This document shows positions 40,561 to 53,899 of a stretch of DNA of 64,000 nucleotides, piece by piece (position 1 is the stretch's first letter; the number at the start of each line of letters is the position of its first letter). The stretch comes from Anthoceros angustus. Taxonomy: Eukaryota; Streptophyta; Anthocerotopsida; Anthocerotales; Anthocerotaceae. A program made the translations under genes and the position numbers. The DNA is taken from contig VJWM01000220.1 of the NCBI GenBank assembly GCA_010909165.1, positions 242,998 through 306,997 of the forward strand, in the 5' to 3' direction. The notes below the pieces were generated by a model, which ran no database searches, had not been told where the DNA came from, and was given only the letters and a program-made list of their open reading frames with translations.

Positions 40561-41866
40561 GTTTCAACCGTTTTTGTTGAAACCTCCTGTACATCTTCAC
40601 ATGACTGTAATTGATGAAGCCCGTAGAAATCTAGGAAGGTAAAACTCCCAATAAAACCATCACTTCTGCCTTCTAGAGTTAAAAGGCCTGCTCGAAACCC
40701 AATTCCAGCCAGACTGAAGCTGGTTTCTCCAGTTTACGGCTCGTACTGGTCGATGATGCATGCACGAGTTTCAAAAGAGGAAATGAAAGCAAGGGAAGAC
40801 GACGGTGTTCCTGGCTTGTCTCGCTCCGCCTCCAGATCCTCACACAGCGTTTCCCTGTCGGACTCGAGTTGCAAAAGCTCATCCCAAAGACTTAAGTGCA
40901 GTCGTCCGCTCACAGGCTATACTCCCTCGTAGCTTCGCATGCTCCTCCTCCATCCTCCGCTGCTCGGAAACCACTGCAACATCCCTTGCCTCCCTCTCCT
41001 GCAACATCACGGCCTACTCTCTCTTCCTCATACTTTCCGTCTCCTTCTCCAGTATCTGCACCGTGGCCATGGCGCAGGAGCCGAGCCCATCAAGCTCCTC
41101 CAGCTCCATCCTCTCTACCCCGCCGATCGCTTGCCAGTCTTCGAGTTTTTCCTTCGCCATAAGCAAAGCCTCGTGCACACAGACATCCTCCTTGCTCTCG
41201 ATCGCACTCCGTCGCCCAGGCCCGCATCCGCTTTCTGGGTTCGCCAATCATGCACAAGGCAAGCATACACGTTAATGGCGTTGTCAATGTGATTCCCCCT
41301 CCTTCCACTGGAATCCCCACCTTGCAGAAGGAAGGAAGGGAGCCCAAACCTGCAGACCTGCGAGCATCCACCACCTCATTCCGCCTTCTTTTGAAGGCCT
41401 GAATCTGCTCCCGGCTGCACTCACACTCTATGCGTTCGTTGCGAATCACTTGAAGCTTGTCCCTGACCTTGTTCATCCGTCGCCATTCCTCGGCAGTCGC
41501 GACGGAGAGCTGAGGGAATGGGGTAAATCTCCACACACAGAAAGTATTAGAGCATCCGTGCCAATCTCCGAAAAGATGAATGCTATGACACGTCCGGCCA
41601 CCCGGCCCGCGCGCATCAGCGTCACCAACCACGCTATGCACGCACTAAGCGCCCGGATGCGCAACGTGAGCTGTGTGCTCGGTTGCGGAGTGTGGACATA
41701 CAATTTCTCCCTGCAGTGACCAGCAAAATCGGCCTCAGGATTGCCGAAGACAAAACGACCGGTATCCCATCTGAGCGGTTGGTTATCCGACTTGTAATGA
41801 AAGAACCGCAACGTTCTGGTAATCGCTGTGCTACCACCGTGACTCTAATAAGAGGTTCGTGACTAC
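40553..41866. repeat. Duplicated block D, copy 2
   Basis: This is the second copy of 20,728-21,962, in direct orientation. It has an extra 67 bp at about 41,230-41,300 relative to copy 1. The minus-strand frames at 41,473-41,811 and 41,014-41,247 correspond to those of copy 1. Its left edge directly joins the antisense PPR fragment. Confidence 0.85.
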
Positions 41867-41869
41867 GAA

Positions 41870-43350
41870 GGATGATTTATTGAGGTGAAAGAACGATGGA
41901 AAGAGACCATTTAGGAGGGGACAACAAATGGGGACCAGGGGGTCGGAGTGAAGAGGAGCAACTGAGCTCCCTACCTAAAGTGACCAATCGCACTCCACAA
42001 TGTGTGTAGAATAAACGGCCGCAAACCATGAGGAAGAGGAAAAGGCATCACCCACCGCCGCCGCCTTATGGAGAATCGCTGAGAGCGCCTGAAGAGCAAT
42101 AGAAACCCGCAAGTATGCGCGGGTACGAGAGGGACAGCTGCACTATGCCATGGTAAGCTTTGGCACAAGACTTGACAATTCATTCTGATAGCTTTTTTCC
42201 ACATTTGCCGCAATGCACAATGCACTAGAGGCACATGCAATCAAGTCTCATGCGAACTTGGATGGCCCCTCAAGGACGGCCGCGAAGATGGATTCTCTTT
42301 GTTTTGATTTCTTCCCACTCGTATGATTGGACGCCTTTTCCTTCTGCTTTTGCGCTGCTTCGTCCATTTGTTCGGTTGCCTGCCAATTTATGAACAAGAA
42401 CGATTTTCACAACACACAACATGCAGATGCGACTCACTGGTTTGTGTGACAACAACCGGCAAACACATGCCTAAGCCGAATTGTCACACCTCGCCAATAT
42501 CTGCCATTGTCCGCCTTAATCGACCAACACATGAATGCAACGAAAGCACATCCACAGTGCGATGGAGACGCCTCGACTTATTGTCACCGTGACATCTCCA
42601 AAGACACATTCGCCCATGCACGCAACCATCAAGACTTACCTTCAGACGGATGGCGTGCTCGCTGCGCCCACCCTTGCCCTCGCCAATCGCCTGTGAGTCT
42701 CCGTGTTGTTCCAGCCTTCCTTCGCCCTTCCGACGCTTTCGAGTTGTTCACGGCAGGATCGAACCTCTTCCACGCTATCGCTAGAAGCACCGCTCCCGAT
42801 CGCAGGATTTGTTGTGCACTCTTCCTCATTCTCGACGGTAGTGGACGACCTTTGTGCATGACTTCCGTTATGCGCAGATTTGCGACTTTGGTCCTCCTGA
42901 ACACCATTACCGTCATGGCCCATGTCCACCTCCTTCTGCCGTTCTTCTTGCTTGATTAGTCACTATTGAATGTTCAGTATGCGTTGTCTTTGGTGCTGTT
43001 TGTCTGCTGGGGCTAACAGTTTTTTTGTGTTTCTTATTATTTGGGAAATAGGTCTAATTACAGGAAATATGTGGGTATTTTTTGGGAAGGAGTGCTCTTC
43101 TCTCACTAACATAAAGTGGAAAGGATCACTAAATTTAACAATGTGTAGATTCAATGAATGTTCTGTGCCATGTCCCCCACACCCCTCTCTTTGTCTTGGA
43201 TTGTTTTATAATCATCTGTTAGACCCTTCAGCAGGAAGTTCGTTTTTGGAAGTTCTGAACACCACGTAAGTGTTTTTTTGGTTTTGATTTTTGTTTGTGA
43301 AGTTCTCCTTTAGGATGGTTTTGTTCCTTGTCCACTCTAATTCTTTTTTG
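41870..43350. other. Unassigned region with one acidic minus-strand ORF
   Basis: No known domain is visible. The minus-strand frame 42,642-42,929 (95 residues, 'SRKSAHNGSHAQRSSTTVEN' and acidic 'ENEEE') has a protein-like hydrophilic composition, but the opposite-strand frame 42,507-42,959 is also open. I cannot decide between them. Confidence 0.25.
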
Positions 43351-43367
43351 GCTTTGCAGATGGCTCC

Positions 43368-46300
43368 TAAAAGGAAACCCACTGGGCCTTCTGGACGTGG
43401 AAAAAAGCAAGGGTCCTTGGTCAAGTCGGCTAAGCTGCATACAAGAGTGGTCAAATCAGCTTTATAATCGCAACCCATCCACGCAGGATGATGGTAAAGT
43501 TGATGGTGTCTTGGTGCAGTGAAGGAACTATTTAGTTCCCAAAAAGATTCCTAAACCGCCAAGGCACTTCTCATCCAAGAAGGATGCTCGACGTGGAGTT
43601 TGTTCAAGAGGAGAAGGGTGGACACCGACTGGCATTGGTTGAAGGTCCTCTTGAGATTACTAACTATGTCCCAGGGTCTGAGAGAGGGGTCCAGTTTGTG
43701 GGGGAGAATGATTTCTTGATAACTGACGATCCCATGGTTGTGAGCGCTGCCAAAGCCTGCCCTGGAGTCTAGAGATTTGTGTGCCGTGCTGAAGAATGCT
43801 TTACAGTGGGCTTTTCCATGCTGCTGTGGTTCCCGACCGAGTCATCCCTGATCAAGAAGTGCTTGATATGTTTGAGAGGCTGAAGTGTGCTGGTCCTCAA
43901 GATGACTTTGCCATGGGTATGGAGGAAATTGATGATGAAGCAATTTTGAGAGCGGATTTGACCCAATAGTCCCGAGAGGGAGCGTGAATGATGCTTTGAG
44001 TGGTGGGGAGGATAGGTCCAAACAATAACGTGTCAAGTCGTGTGGCCTTTATGAAAGTGAGTGGGGTCGGGATGGGATCGCTGTTGAGGATATCCTCACA
44101 AGGATCTAATCTTATTCCCCTTTTTCCATCAAGTTCGAATCAAGGACAAGGAGATTTTCTAAAACGTAAGTAGTGATGTTTTTGACTTGTTGATTTTGAT
44201 AGTTCGACTTTCCTTCACATGACCGATTTCGATTCTCTTGTGCGTTGATGTCTTTCTTTCGTGGTTTTAACAATTTAACAAGGAAGTGCATCTTGAACCA
44301 AAGCCGCTTGGTTCTCGATGTTCTTGATCAACATGTTTCATGGAATTTTCCATGGGTCCTGTGCGTTTGTTGCGTCCATGAAAATCGCAAGGACCTTGGA
44401 TTGTGTCATGTCGAAAAGAGGTGAAGTTGATTTACGATGATGAGCGACGATTCTTTCACACGAGATCATCAATGCTCATTTGGGGGCTCAAAAAGGTAAT
44501 ATTGTTGGTTTAGGGGTGCACTTTGATTGTTCATTTATGGTTTTAAACCTGGAGGCCTTATGCCTCTATTGTTTGCGGTGTGTGTGCATATTTTTGCATG
44601 ACCAGTTTGGAGTTCGAGGTGGTGAAGAGTTACATAACCCGCTCATTAGGGACTTCTGCTCTCGATTCAGCGGACCTTTGTTCAAGATGTTTTGTTGTTT
44701 TGTTCATTGTATCTTTGACGTGGTATGTTTTGTTGTTTTGATGTCTGTATTATTAAGCTCGCTTTTATTTGCGGTGTATCAACGGCTTTCAAAAATTACA
44801 AAGTGGACATGAAGAATTACGAGTGAGCATTTCCGTCAAAAGGTCAAGATTTACGAAAGGGGATGTTATCGAAACTTTTAGAGTCATTGAACACTCTCCC
44901 AAGTGGTCTGCAACGACAAAAATCTGTCAATTGTGGGTTTTTGTTCAATTCAACATTGATAACCCAAGATCAAATGTAAGTTTGTTGTTATTTGGGCTTA
45001 AGTTTTGTGGTTTGTATTTACTAAGCTTGTTTTTGGCTAGGCTTGGTATGCAAAACTCCGTGTTTCAAAAGGAATGTTGTCAAGGTTCATGAAGACCATG
45101 GCTGAAGCATGGGCTTTGGCTATTACACCAATAAGAGCGCCGTAACAATGATTACACGTTGACGATGGCTCGTGTGCCTTCGATCCGGGAGAAGTGTGAC
45201 GCCATAAACGGATGCTGGATTCTCAAGGTAATATGTTTTGAAAGCTTGTGACATTTGAGTCCTTTGTATGTTCCTTCGACGTCGATATGGTTTTGATATG
45301 GCCCGTCAAGCAAACAGTACCGCAGAAGAGTCCTTGTTCGGTGAACGGCGATCCTATCGAGCTTTTGAACGAAGAATCAATCGGATGGGATGATTTAAGG
45401 GGTGTTCTTCGTCAAGCCCCTCAATGTGACTCGAAATTGTATTTTCTAGTCACCAAGATCGCACTTTGTGCAACAAAGTTAACAATGTAAGTGTTTGAGA
45501 TTTGTTGCAAGTTTGTAGGGACTTGTTTTTTGACAATCCGTGTGTCCCGACTTGTTTTTGTGTGTTAGGTCTCTCGCTGCCACTCATGTTGTTCATCATG
45601 AAAGGCATCTTTGAACAATGTCAAGACCGAATCGAAGTTTTCCCGCACTCATGTGGTCCATCGTGTCCTCAAGTTCAGTTGGTATCGTTCCTTTTGCTCC
45701 ATGTTGGATCCGCTTTTAATCACGGGTTTCCGCTGTTGTGCAGGGTGGTGGAGACTGTGGTGTTTTGGTGCAAACATACCTCCGAAAAGGGCCAAGGCAT
45801 CCGGATGGATAACAGCATCAACAACTGGGTGTTCTAGTGAAATTCCATATGTTGACAAGGTTGATTCTTTGTCTGCTTGTTTGTTTTCACTTCTTTTGAG
45901 TTTCGATTATGTTTATCTTGGCAAAGTTGTGAATCCTGCGATTAGTGGAAGTAGCCATCGTCCTCATTTCAACATTGATACAAATTAGGGAAGTTGATGC
46001 ACTAGTCCCTCCGTTGGAGGGCATTGCATAGTGAGTGTGATCATCATCCGGTTAACCAGATGTAAATGTACGTGGGTAGCACCTCGATATTGTATTGCAC
46101 CGTGACCGCAAATGGAAATGGAAGTGGCTTTGAGCAATGGGCCGAGATTGCGCGAGTCACGGAATTGAGTATGATAGATGCAAACAGGAATTGGAGTTTC
46201 AGCAAAAAAGGATTTGGAGGCTCTTATAGAGAGACAGAGGCGTAAAAGGGCTTGAATTACAGTCTCAAAGCAAAGAGAGAAAGCCCTTGAGATTCGAGAG

Positions 46301-46630
46301 GCGAGAATGTGGAGAGAAGACTAGAGCACATTGCATCAAGAGAAATCAAGGAAAGAAGCAGATAGAGCAGCAAGAGTTCAAGACCGCAAAGTGGAAAAGA
46401 GAACAGTGAGCGTAAGAATGTGCCTCGAGATATTTGTAATCGCTATCTCGCGAAAATCCGTCAGATTGGTAAGTTTTCTTATGCCTTTTATTAATCGCCA
46501 TATTGAAAATCAATGGTTGTATTTTATTAGGTTGTCACCTTGCGTAGCCGACAATTTCGCCCAAGTCCTCGCCTTCATCAATTGGTTGCCAAGAATGATG
46601 CCGCAACCCAATCAAGCCAAGTGGTCGTGA
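43368..46630 (+). pseudogene. Degenerate intron-like multi-exon locus, probably transposon-derived
   Basis: Short open stretches on the plus strand are separated by AT-rich sequence with plausible GTAAGT/TAG or CAG junctions: 43,368 after TTTGCAG ('MAPKRKPTGPSGRGKKQG'), 43,584-43,772, a junction near 44,975 (GTAAGT) to 45,042 (TTGGCTAG), and 45,248-45,490. A 'GGGDCGVLVQTYL' stretch near 45,742-45,785 resembles the Cys-box of Ulp1-like (C48) peptidases found in plant transposons, and 46,140-46,430 encodes a Lys/Glu-rich coiled coil in mixed frames. The assignment is tentative; stops interrupt it. Confidence 0.3.
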
Positions 46631-46639
46631 AAATTACGC

Positions 46640-49600
46640 TTTTAATCAGTATAATTGTACTCAATTTCCTAAATAAGGTGAGTATCATTTCCTAAGTATT
46701 TGCTATGATTATTTCGTGTTTTCAGTATCACCAATCACGCTTGTGCTGCTTTGTTTGTAGGTTTCATTGTTGTTGAAGTAGAGTTCAATCTAGCAAGAGT
46801 TCAATCTATTCCCGTATTTACTCTTCATTAGTTGACTTGTATTTCATGCCATTCGATACAGGAAACTCGCAAAGAAAAGGTTTCTTTGTTGGTTTTTGTA
46901 TATCCCGGATCCGCATGAATATTATTTAATGTAAAATGTTTTTGTCGATTAGCGATTTTGGTGGGATTTCTAGAATGAGCTTCTAGACCACCGGTATTCA
47001 CTTGGTCGTCATGTTTTCTACTCTAGTGCTCTATTTTCTACCTTGATGGTAGATGATTTTACCCCACTTATGGTTCGCTTGTTTTGTACCTGATGGTAGA
47101 TGATTTCACTATACTGTGAATGAATTTTACTCTGCAAAAACACGACCAAAAGGTCAATTTTCTCTAAAAATTCCACCTCAGACCACCTTAAAAAAAAACT
47201 ATGGGCGCTGGGCTGAGGCCCCGTGACGGTACGCCACTTTACTTGACAATTACGTGCTGGGTGGATGAAGATCTCGTCAGTGGAGGCTTGATAGGTCTGG
47301 TGAAAGCGAGTCATACAAACCTCGGCATGGGAGAAAACCAACATCCCGACCTAATGTTGGTGCTGCTTGGAAACAAGCTGGAATATTTGATAAGTGGGAA
47401 GCGTGCTGAGAGAGTCCAATGTCTAAAAGCCCTCTTTTCCTTCAAGAAAGACATCAAACAAAGTCAGCCAAGAGTTATCCGGACATGGGACCGTGCAGAA
47501 GAAGTCGATGACGCATTAATCGGGTGATAAGATGGTCGACGCTTGCTATCGTAAACCTGTATTTATTAGGGTATGTTGCGAACATGTTCTCCAAACGGAT
47601 TACGACCGGATTGTTGATCACCGTGTGCGTGATCGTGATCGCTTTTGGGTGGCCGGATTCAATCTGGAGGTGCGGAACGTCGCTAGGCCATTGACAAAGA
47701 CGCATCGATGCTCAATGTATATGTCACAACGAGTGGAACGCTGGAGCGCCGACGAGTTCAAGAAATAACAATGAGCAGTAAGTTTTCGCATGGGGCCCCG
47801 CAAGTTTTGTCGGCAAAGGAGATCCGTGCGTATCGGAGGCATTGATGTGGAAAATGCAAGTGTATAGCTTGCTTGGAAAGAAGGGTCGTAATCGAAGGAC
47901 TCACAGACCTGTGATATACGACCCAGCCGTTGAAGACCAACCGCATTGACAATATGGGATGAAATGCGACACTACCACCGCGGTGGCATAGGGCCGTAGG
48001 TCTCACGCTGCTTTGGCAAAGTTGAAGGTGATGACTGGTGACAATTTTGGGAAGAAAAGTGTGATTTGGAAAATGTAGAAACGGTGCCGGGCCTGGAGCT
48101 CAATTTGGTTAGCGCAGCGATGACCCTTTGGGTAGCGCTGTGACTTGTAGATGTAGGGCTCTGTCCGCTGACCGGTATAATTCCTGTTTTTGACCCTTCG
48201 GAAAATGCCTCGACTTTTGACTTGAATGCATATTACGTGTTTTGGACCCATAGCGGCCGTAATCGCCTTTCCCCGTAGTGTTCGGAAGGTGCGCGCCTGA
48301 CCGACCGCGATCGAAACCAAACAAAAGTGTACATACATGGAAAACCTCATTTTACTTACATTGTTCTAAGTGGAACCTCATGCCATTCAACACATCTCTT
48401 TAAAAACATTTGTTTGCATGATATGAGAAAGCGTGCAAACTCCTCCTCACCAAAGGCAAAGAGGCTTGAAGAATCACCGACATTGCGCGACTGCCTTTAC
48501 ATCTGCCCACCTGCCCAATGGGATCGCACCTGGTGGAACTGCCTCTTCATGGATGCACCATTCCTTGTCCGGGGCAAGAGGCTCCCTCGCTCATAGATCG
48601 CATAAAATTTTTTACCAAGACATTCTTTCCTCACCAGAGTGAAAGGATTCTCCAAAGTGGTCCCCCGGCACAATCCCGATATCATCGAACAATGTTAATG
48701 CGCTCGCCATCAAGGGCACTCGATGCTCCTTTTTGTTTGCCACACGAGCCGCCGACTGGTGATGGCCCTTGGAAGAAGCGGTCCGCTTATCCGATGCTCC
48801 TTGTGGAAGCGTAGTTCACTTTACGGCTACCGGTCTCGATGTTGCTTGTTATGACCACCACCCGCATTCTCCTCCCCGCCGTGACCTCCGCTTCCTAAGC
48901 TCAGGCCGACATCGACTTCCGCCTTTTGGCGCTTTGGAGGTTTGGGCCTGGTGGAGGTTCAACTGTTGGCGTGTTCTTGCACGACTCTGCCGATGGATGG
49001 ACATGTCCACAACCGAAGGTGCACACGTGAAGCATTAGAGAAAATCAGAGACAAATACAGACCATGCACGGAACAAAGGAAGGTTGAAGGTGATTTGATG
49101 TCATGGAACAAGCCACATTATGGGTCCACAAACCTGCTATTTCTGGTTCTCTCTATATAGTATACACCCGGACCTCCAACAGTTGAAAATTGTTCACCGC
49201 CGCCACAAAAGCCACCTAAATGCGAAACGCTGCCCAAAGCCGCCGCCTCAATCGCGGTTCCCTACCGCCAACACGCGTCCCCGCTGTCGCCCAAAACGAG
49301 ACCATGAAATGCCCGCTACAAACGCGGCTTCTTGCCGCATGTCAAAATTAACCAAGGATGCACGGAGAAGCAAGCCAAATGAAGCGGCCACCGAGGGTGC
49401 TCGCCGCACAAGCGCGATAAGCGCGCAAGCGGTTCCCGCCTGCACAAGCGCCAAAGGGTGGCTACCACAAGAGAGCGCGCACCGGGGGTTCCTACCAGAC
49501 ACGAAAGCGCTCCAAGGGTGGCTGCTATAAGAACGCTGCCAGCATGGGTGGAGTCGTGACACTCGCACCGAGGGTGCCTGCCTAAAACACACACCGAGAT

Positions 49601-52600
49601 TCAAGCACACACACCTGATACAGTTGGCTAGAATAACCCGAGATGCAGCGTACAGCACTATTGCACAACTCACGGATCGCCGCGCCTAACTGCACCGTGC
49701 GCCTCTCTTGTTGTCACGCCTTGCCGACCTAATCCGTAGTCCTCTTGCTCGCAACTGAATCCTCTGACATGAAAACGCTACATCTCGCAGACACTTCACC
49801 CCAACTGTATGTTTCTGTGGCACAATCATGCGCCTGGGTTAACCTCGCTTGCTAACCGCGGTTAACTAATCACAAGGTTAAGGTTGTAGGTTTTATAGCC
49901 CTTATTTCAGCCGTAGTCGAATTAACATTGGCGATTACTATAACGGGTTAAACTCACCATAATCATCTATGGATATTTTAAGGTTCAAATGATGGACAAT
50001 CAGAATACTAAGCTCTCCTTCCTCTCGAGTTGCCCGACATCTGCAAAGTTTGAAGAGCTAGCGAATGCACAACGCTTCCACCCTATTCTTGCGGCCGATG
50101 TCCCAAGGGCGATTGAAGGCCATAAGCGCGCCATGGATGTGGTCCTGGACAATGTATCACGATAGATGGTTTGGTGTAGCCTTGCCTTTATTCGCTGCCG
50201 CTGGAAGGTGGAGAAGGTGACAATCATGGACACCACTCCAAGGCAGAAGGTCTCAGAATCGATATCCCGATGGAGAAGGGATAGAATGTAGGCCAAGGAT
50301 TCGAGACCACGCCAATCCCCGGATTAGGAATCCAACATTGGTCAAGATGGAACGCCGATGGAAATTGTTTCTTCATCGATCCATGGAGGAGGTCGGGAAT
50401 GATGGGACCGAATTTTGTGAATGAGGATGCGTACGTAACACCACGGCACATCCGTGCCGAGCCATTCACGTAAACGCCGAGTCATTGCACTGAAGCGAGA
50501 CATTATCCAAGCCGAGATTGAAGAGGACCATGAAGATGTGCAAGATTGAAGAAATACATAACGCATGGTCTGGCATTGTCAGAAGCAGTTGTTTGCTGCA
50601 ATTGGGAAAAGAAGAATATAGAGAGCCTCGATATCGCCTTGGGATTGCCTCGAACAGGAAATATATTTGCAAGGATTGTCGAGTAGAACAAGCAACCTCA
50701 TCGATGTCGCAATGTTCTCAATTTTCTCCTGGGTGACAAGAGGTTGCAATGTTGTGTACTGAAGTTTCGTAAAAGTGTTCTGCATTGATGGAAGTATGAA
50801 CATTTGAAACAGAGTACTAACGAACACACCATGGTTACCCAATCAAGTTCCAAGGACGCCCAACTAAAGATCATGTTCGGAATGCATTGCTTGGATGGAA
50901 AAGTTTTTCAAGCTAACAACGTGATGCCCAATGTTTCAACTCATGATTCATATACCAAAGGAGAGATATTCCGGGACTACAAACGGAGGTTTCAAGAGTC
51001 GGTTTGACCAACGCCTCTCATTCTCACTTCGGCCTTTATGGAAGAAACATTTTCCAAAAGTGAAGATACCAAAGTGTAACTGGTTCTCAAAATGCGCCAA
51101 TGCGAACGCTGAAGACAAATGCATCGAGATGACCAAAGAATCCGAAGCAAGAACAAGGTATTTCATATCCGTAGTTTCCTTTTGACTTCCATGGAATCAT
51201 GAGACCCCTGCCCCTTAGACTCGTGCTTGTTCTCGCCCACAGAAACGATATGGACTTGAAACCCCTGATGTGCTGGAAGTGTTTTTTTATTTTTTGGTCG
51301 AGTGGTGTGAAAATAAGTCAGTTGACAGAGGTGCTGTATTTATAGAAGAATGTCCTTGGCCTATGGTTTTTTTCTTGTCTTGATTTTTAGGTTAGAAAAT
51401 AAATGGTCCGGGAACTCGGTGTTCCTTGGCCATGGACTTGGGATGTCCACCAAAAGTCTATATATGTGAGGTAGGGGGTTGGAATAATTAGAGTGCGATA
51501 GGTCTATAAGTTTGGGGTCCAAGGATGGGCCAGAATGAGTGCGGGGTTGTGGATTGGGATGCGAAGGCGGTCGAGAGGTCGAGAGTAGGGGAACCCGGGA
51601 AACTTAACCCTAGGAAATAATGTGGGTCCGTCAGTAGCTGGAGCGCAAACGCGGCCGGAGTGAGCAAGCCGAGCGCAACGACGGGCCGGAGCGCGACGGT
51701 CAAGAGCGATCGGGCGACGTGCGATCCGGCAGGAGGACGCGAGGCGCACTCCAAGGAAGGAGCCCCGAGCCCCCATGCGATATCGCGAATCGCGACGCTG
51801 GAGGAGGAAGGCGCTACGGGCCGGCCCTCCGAGGAGGTAGAACCCCGAGACCACCTGTGAAATTCGCAGGTGTCGTTGATTTGAGGCACGAGGCCAGGGA
51901 GACTGTGAGAGGGATGGCGCCCAAGGTCACAACGGAAATTGTGCTTACCCAATGGCCAAACATGGATCATTGGAAAGTTCGAGCTGAGAATCGTGAAGGA
52001 GTCAAGCTTGGTTTCATGGAAGAACGGTGGAATTACATGAACTCGGGACTGGTGCAGGAGTGTGCGCGCCACTTGAAGGACAAACAGCTGGAAGGGATTT
52101 AGAGCTTGTCCAGATTGGGATCTGGAGTCGTTAGAGGGTGGCGGGCGCAGAAGGAGGAGGCAGTGTTTGGTGATGGAGCCGCCTGGAGCACAAAAGAAGC
52201 CGCACTCGCCCGTTAAAGCGATGGCTCATGAACCCAACGCTGGTTGATTTAGAGATTTGGCAACCGCCAGCTTGATGGGTCCGCCGTGGTCCTATGTTTC
52301 CCGCAACACAAGAAGTGTGATTATTTGTCCGACCACTTGCCGCCGCTCTTCATGAAGTGGCTGGGCGAAAATCGATTGGGGCGAATTTTCTCGACAAGTT
52401 GTGTGAAGAGAGGCTTGAACCTCGATTTTCTTCTACCCCGCCTCTAATTTCCACCATTTCCGTCCATCTTTATGTGCACGCCAACCGCCCGCCAGAGGTG
52501 GAAATTGTGGCCTCCACATGTGGAAGCCATGGGGTATTTCCCTAACACGGTAACATCGGCCTTGACTTACAACATTAACTACGGGACCCGGGAAAAAGCG

Positions 52601-52720
52601 AGATTTGGTTCACTCATCCCGAGTTCAATCCTTCGTCATCACTTGGTCCTTCTCCTCCATTGTCATCATTATCTTCAACGGCACTTTGACTCGCGGGTTG
52701 TATTAAGCAACTCATGAGCT
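46640..52720. other. Low-information region, several unassigned ORFs
   Basis: Plus-strand frames at 47,201-47,527, 47,532-47,768 and 51,719-52,102 have protein-like composition ('RVERWSADEFKK', 'MDHWKVRAENREGVKLGFME'), but I match them to no family. The region 48,000-51,200 has only short frames on both strands. No RNA gene or LTR pair was seen. It is probably old transposon sequence. Confidence 0.3.
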
Positions 52721-52859
52721 TATCCCTTATCGCTTTTTGTCCACGCATCAGATGTTTAGGGAGGTACCCTCTACACTCGACCAAATCTTTCGATTTGAGC
52801 ATTTGCTTCTAAGCCTTCATTCCAAGGTTGCTTCTAAGGTTAGCCTCGAATTTTCGATG

Positions 52860-53740
52860 GAATGTGCGTCACGGTGTGTGGAAGGGAGGGCCACAATGGG
52901 CGCGGCGGAGGGCGGCGGCGGCGCCTCGTTCGCTCCACCCGTCGGGCATAAGGCGGTGGTGCGAGGGAGGGTGCGGCCGGCGCCCTCACGCCCCACCGTA
53001 TGCTCTACGGTGGGCGTGGAGGGGCGCCCGGCGGCGCGCCCTCCACCACCCGTCGGGGTTTGGTGGTGCGGAGGGATGGCGCCGGCCGGCCGGCGCCGCC
53101 CTGCACCACCGTATGCCCGGGGTGGGCGCGGAGCGCGCCGGCCGGCGGCTCCCGCACCACCATCGTAGACCCACCCGGCGGGTGGCGGCGTGGAGGGAGG
53201 CGCCCGGCCGGCGGCGCCCGCACCGTTTGCCCACCCTGGGTGGTTCGCGCGTGGGCGCGGCGCCGCGCCTCCTCCTCACCATCGGTGGGCCCTCTGGCGG
53301 CGTGGGCGCCGGCGGCGGCGCCTCCTGCACCACCCGTCTGCGGCGGGTGGAGCTAGGGGCGCCCGGCCCGGTCTCCAACATGCCACCGCTCATGGGCGCC
53401 CGGCCGGCCCGGCCCTCCACACCACCCCATGGGCGCCCGGCCGGCCCGCCCCAACCGCCTGCCACGCCCATGGCGCGGCCGGCAGCGCCCTCCCTAACAC
53501 ACCGCCCATGGGCGCCCGGCCGCGGCGTCCTCCCCTAACACCACCCATGTCGCCCGTTCGTGCGCCCTCCCTAACACCTGCCCATGGGCGCGGCCCGGCG
53601 CCCCCCACGCCTGCCCCCTCCTTGGGCGCCGGCCGTGGCCCCCCCAACACGCCATGCCTTGGCCATAGGCGCCGGTGGCAGCGCCCTCCCTAACACCCTG
53701 CCCTACCATGGGCCGCCCAGCGCCCTCCTCCTCATCTTTG
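52860..53740. repeat. GC-rich degenerate minisatellite island
   Basis: About 880 bp of very GC-rich sequence contrasts with AT-rich flanks. It is built from imperfect ~55-65-bp units containing CGGCCGG, GGGCGC(C/G) and CACCAC(C). In the second half CCATGGGCGCCCGGCC recurs about every 40-60 bp. Open frames on both strands are composition effects (Pro/Ala/Arg/Gly). Confidence 0.8.
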
Positions 53741-53774
53741 AGAAAATAAATAGTGGCTCCATTGGTTTAACTTG

Positions 53775-53890
53775 GGATTGTTGGTCTAGTGTTTGGGAAA
53801 AAGGTTTAGTAATGAATAGGTTTGGGTTCAAAACCCATCTTTTAATAACTCAACTTTGTTGATTTTAAGGATGCTTGCATGGGCGCATGG
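53775..53890 (+). mobile_element. Possible tRNA-derived SINE with A and B boxes
   Basis: TGGTCTAGTG at 53,782-53,791 fits a pol III A box and GGTTCAAAACC at 53,825-53,835 fits a B box (GGTTCRANNCC). The 43-bp offset equals that in a tRNA. The sequence does not fold into a full tRNA by eye, so a SINE head or tRNA relic is more likely. No clear 3' tail or target duplication was defined. Confidence 0.35.
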
Positions 53891-53899
53891 GCAACTAAC

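Noticed and set aside
52737..53709. Pro/Ala/Arg-rich frames of up to 236 codons in the GC island.
   Set aside because: They are open on both strands and in several frames at once, with no domain, so they come from the minisatellite.
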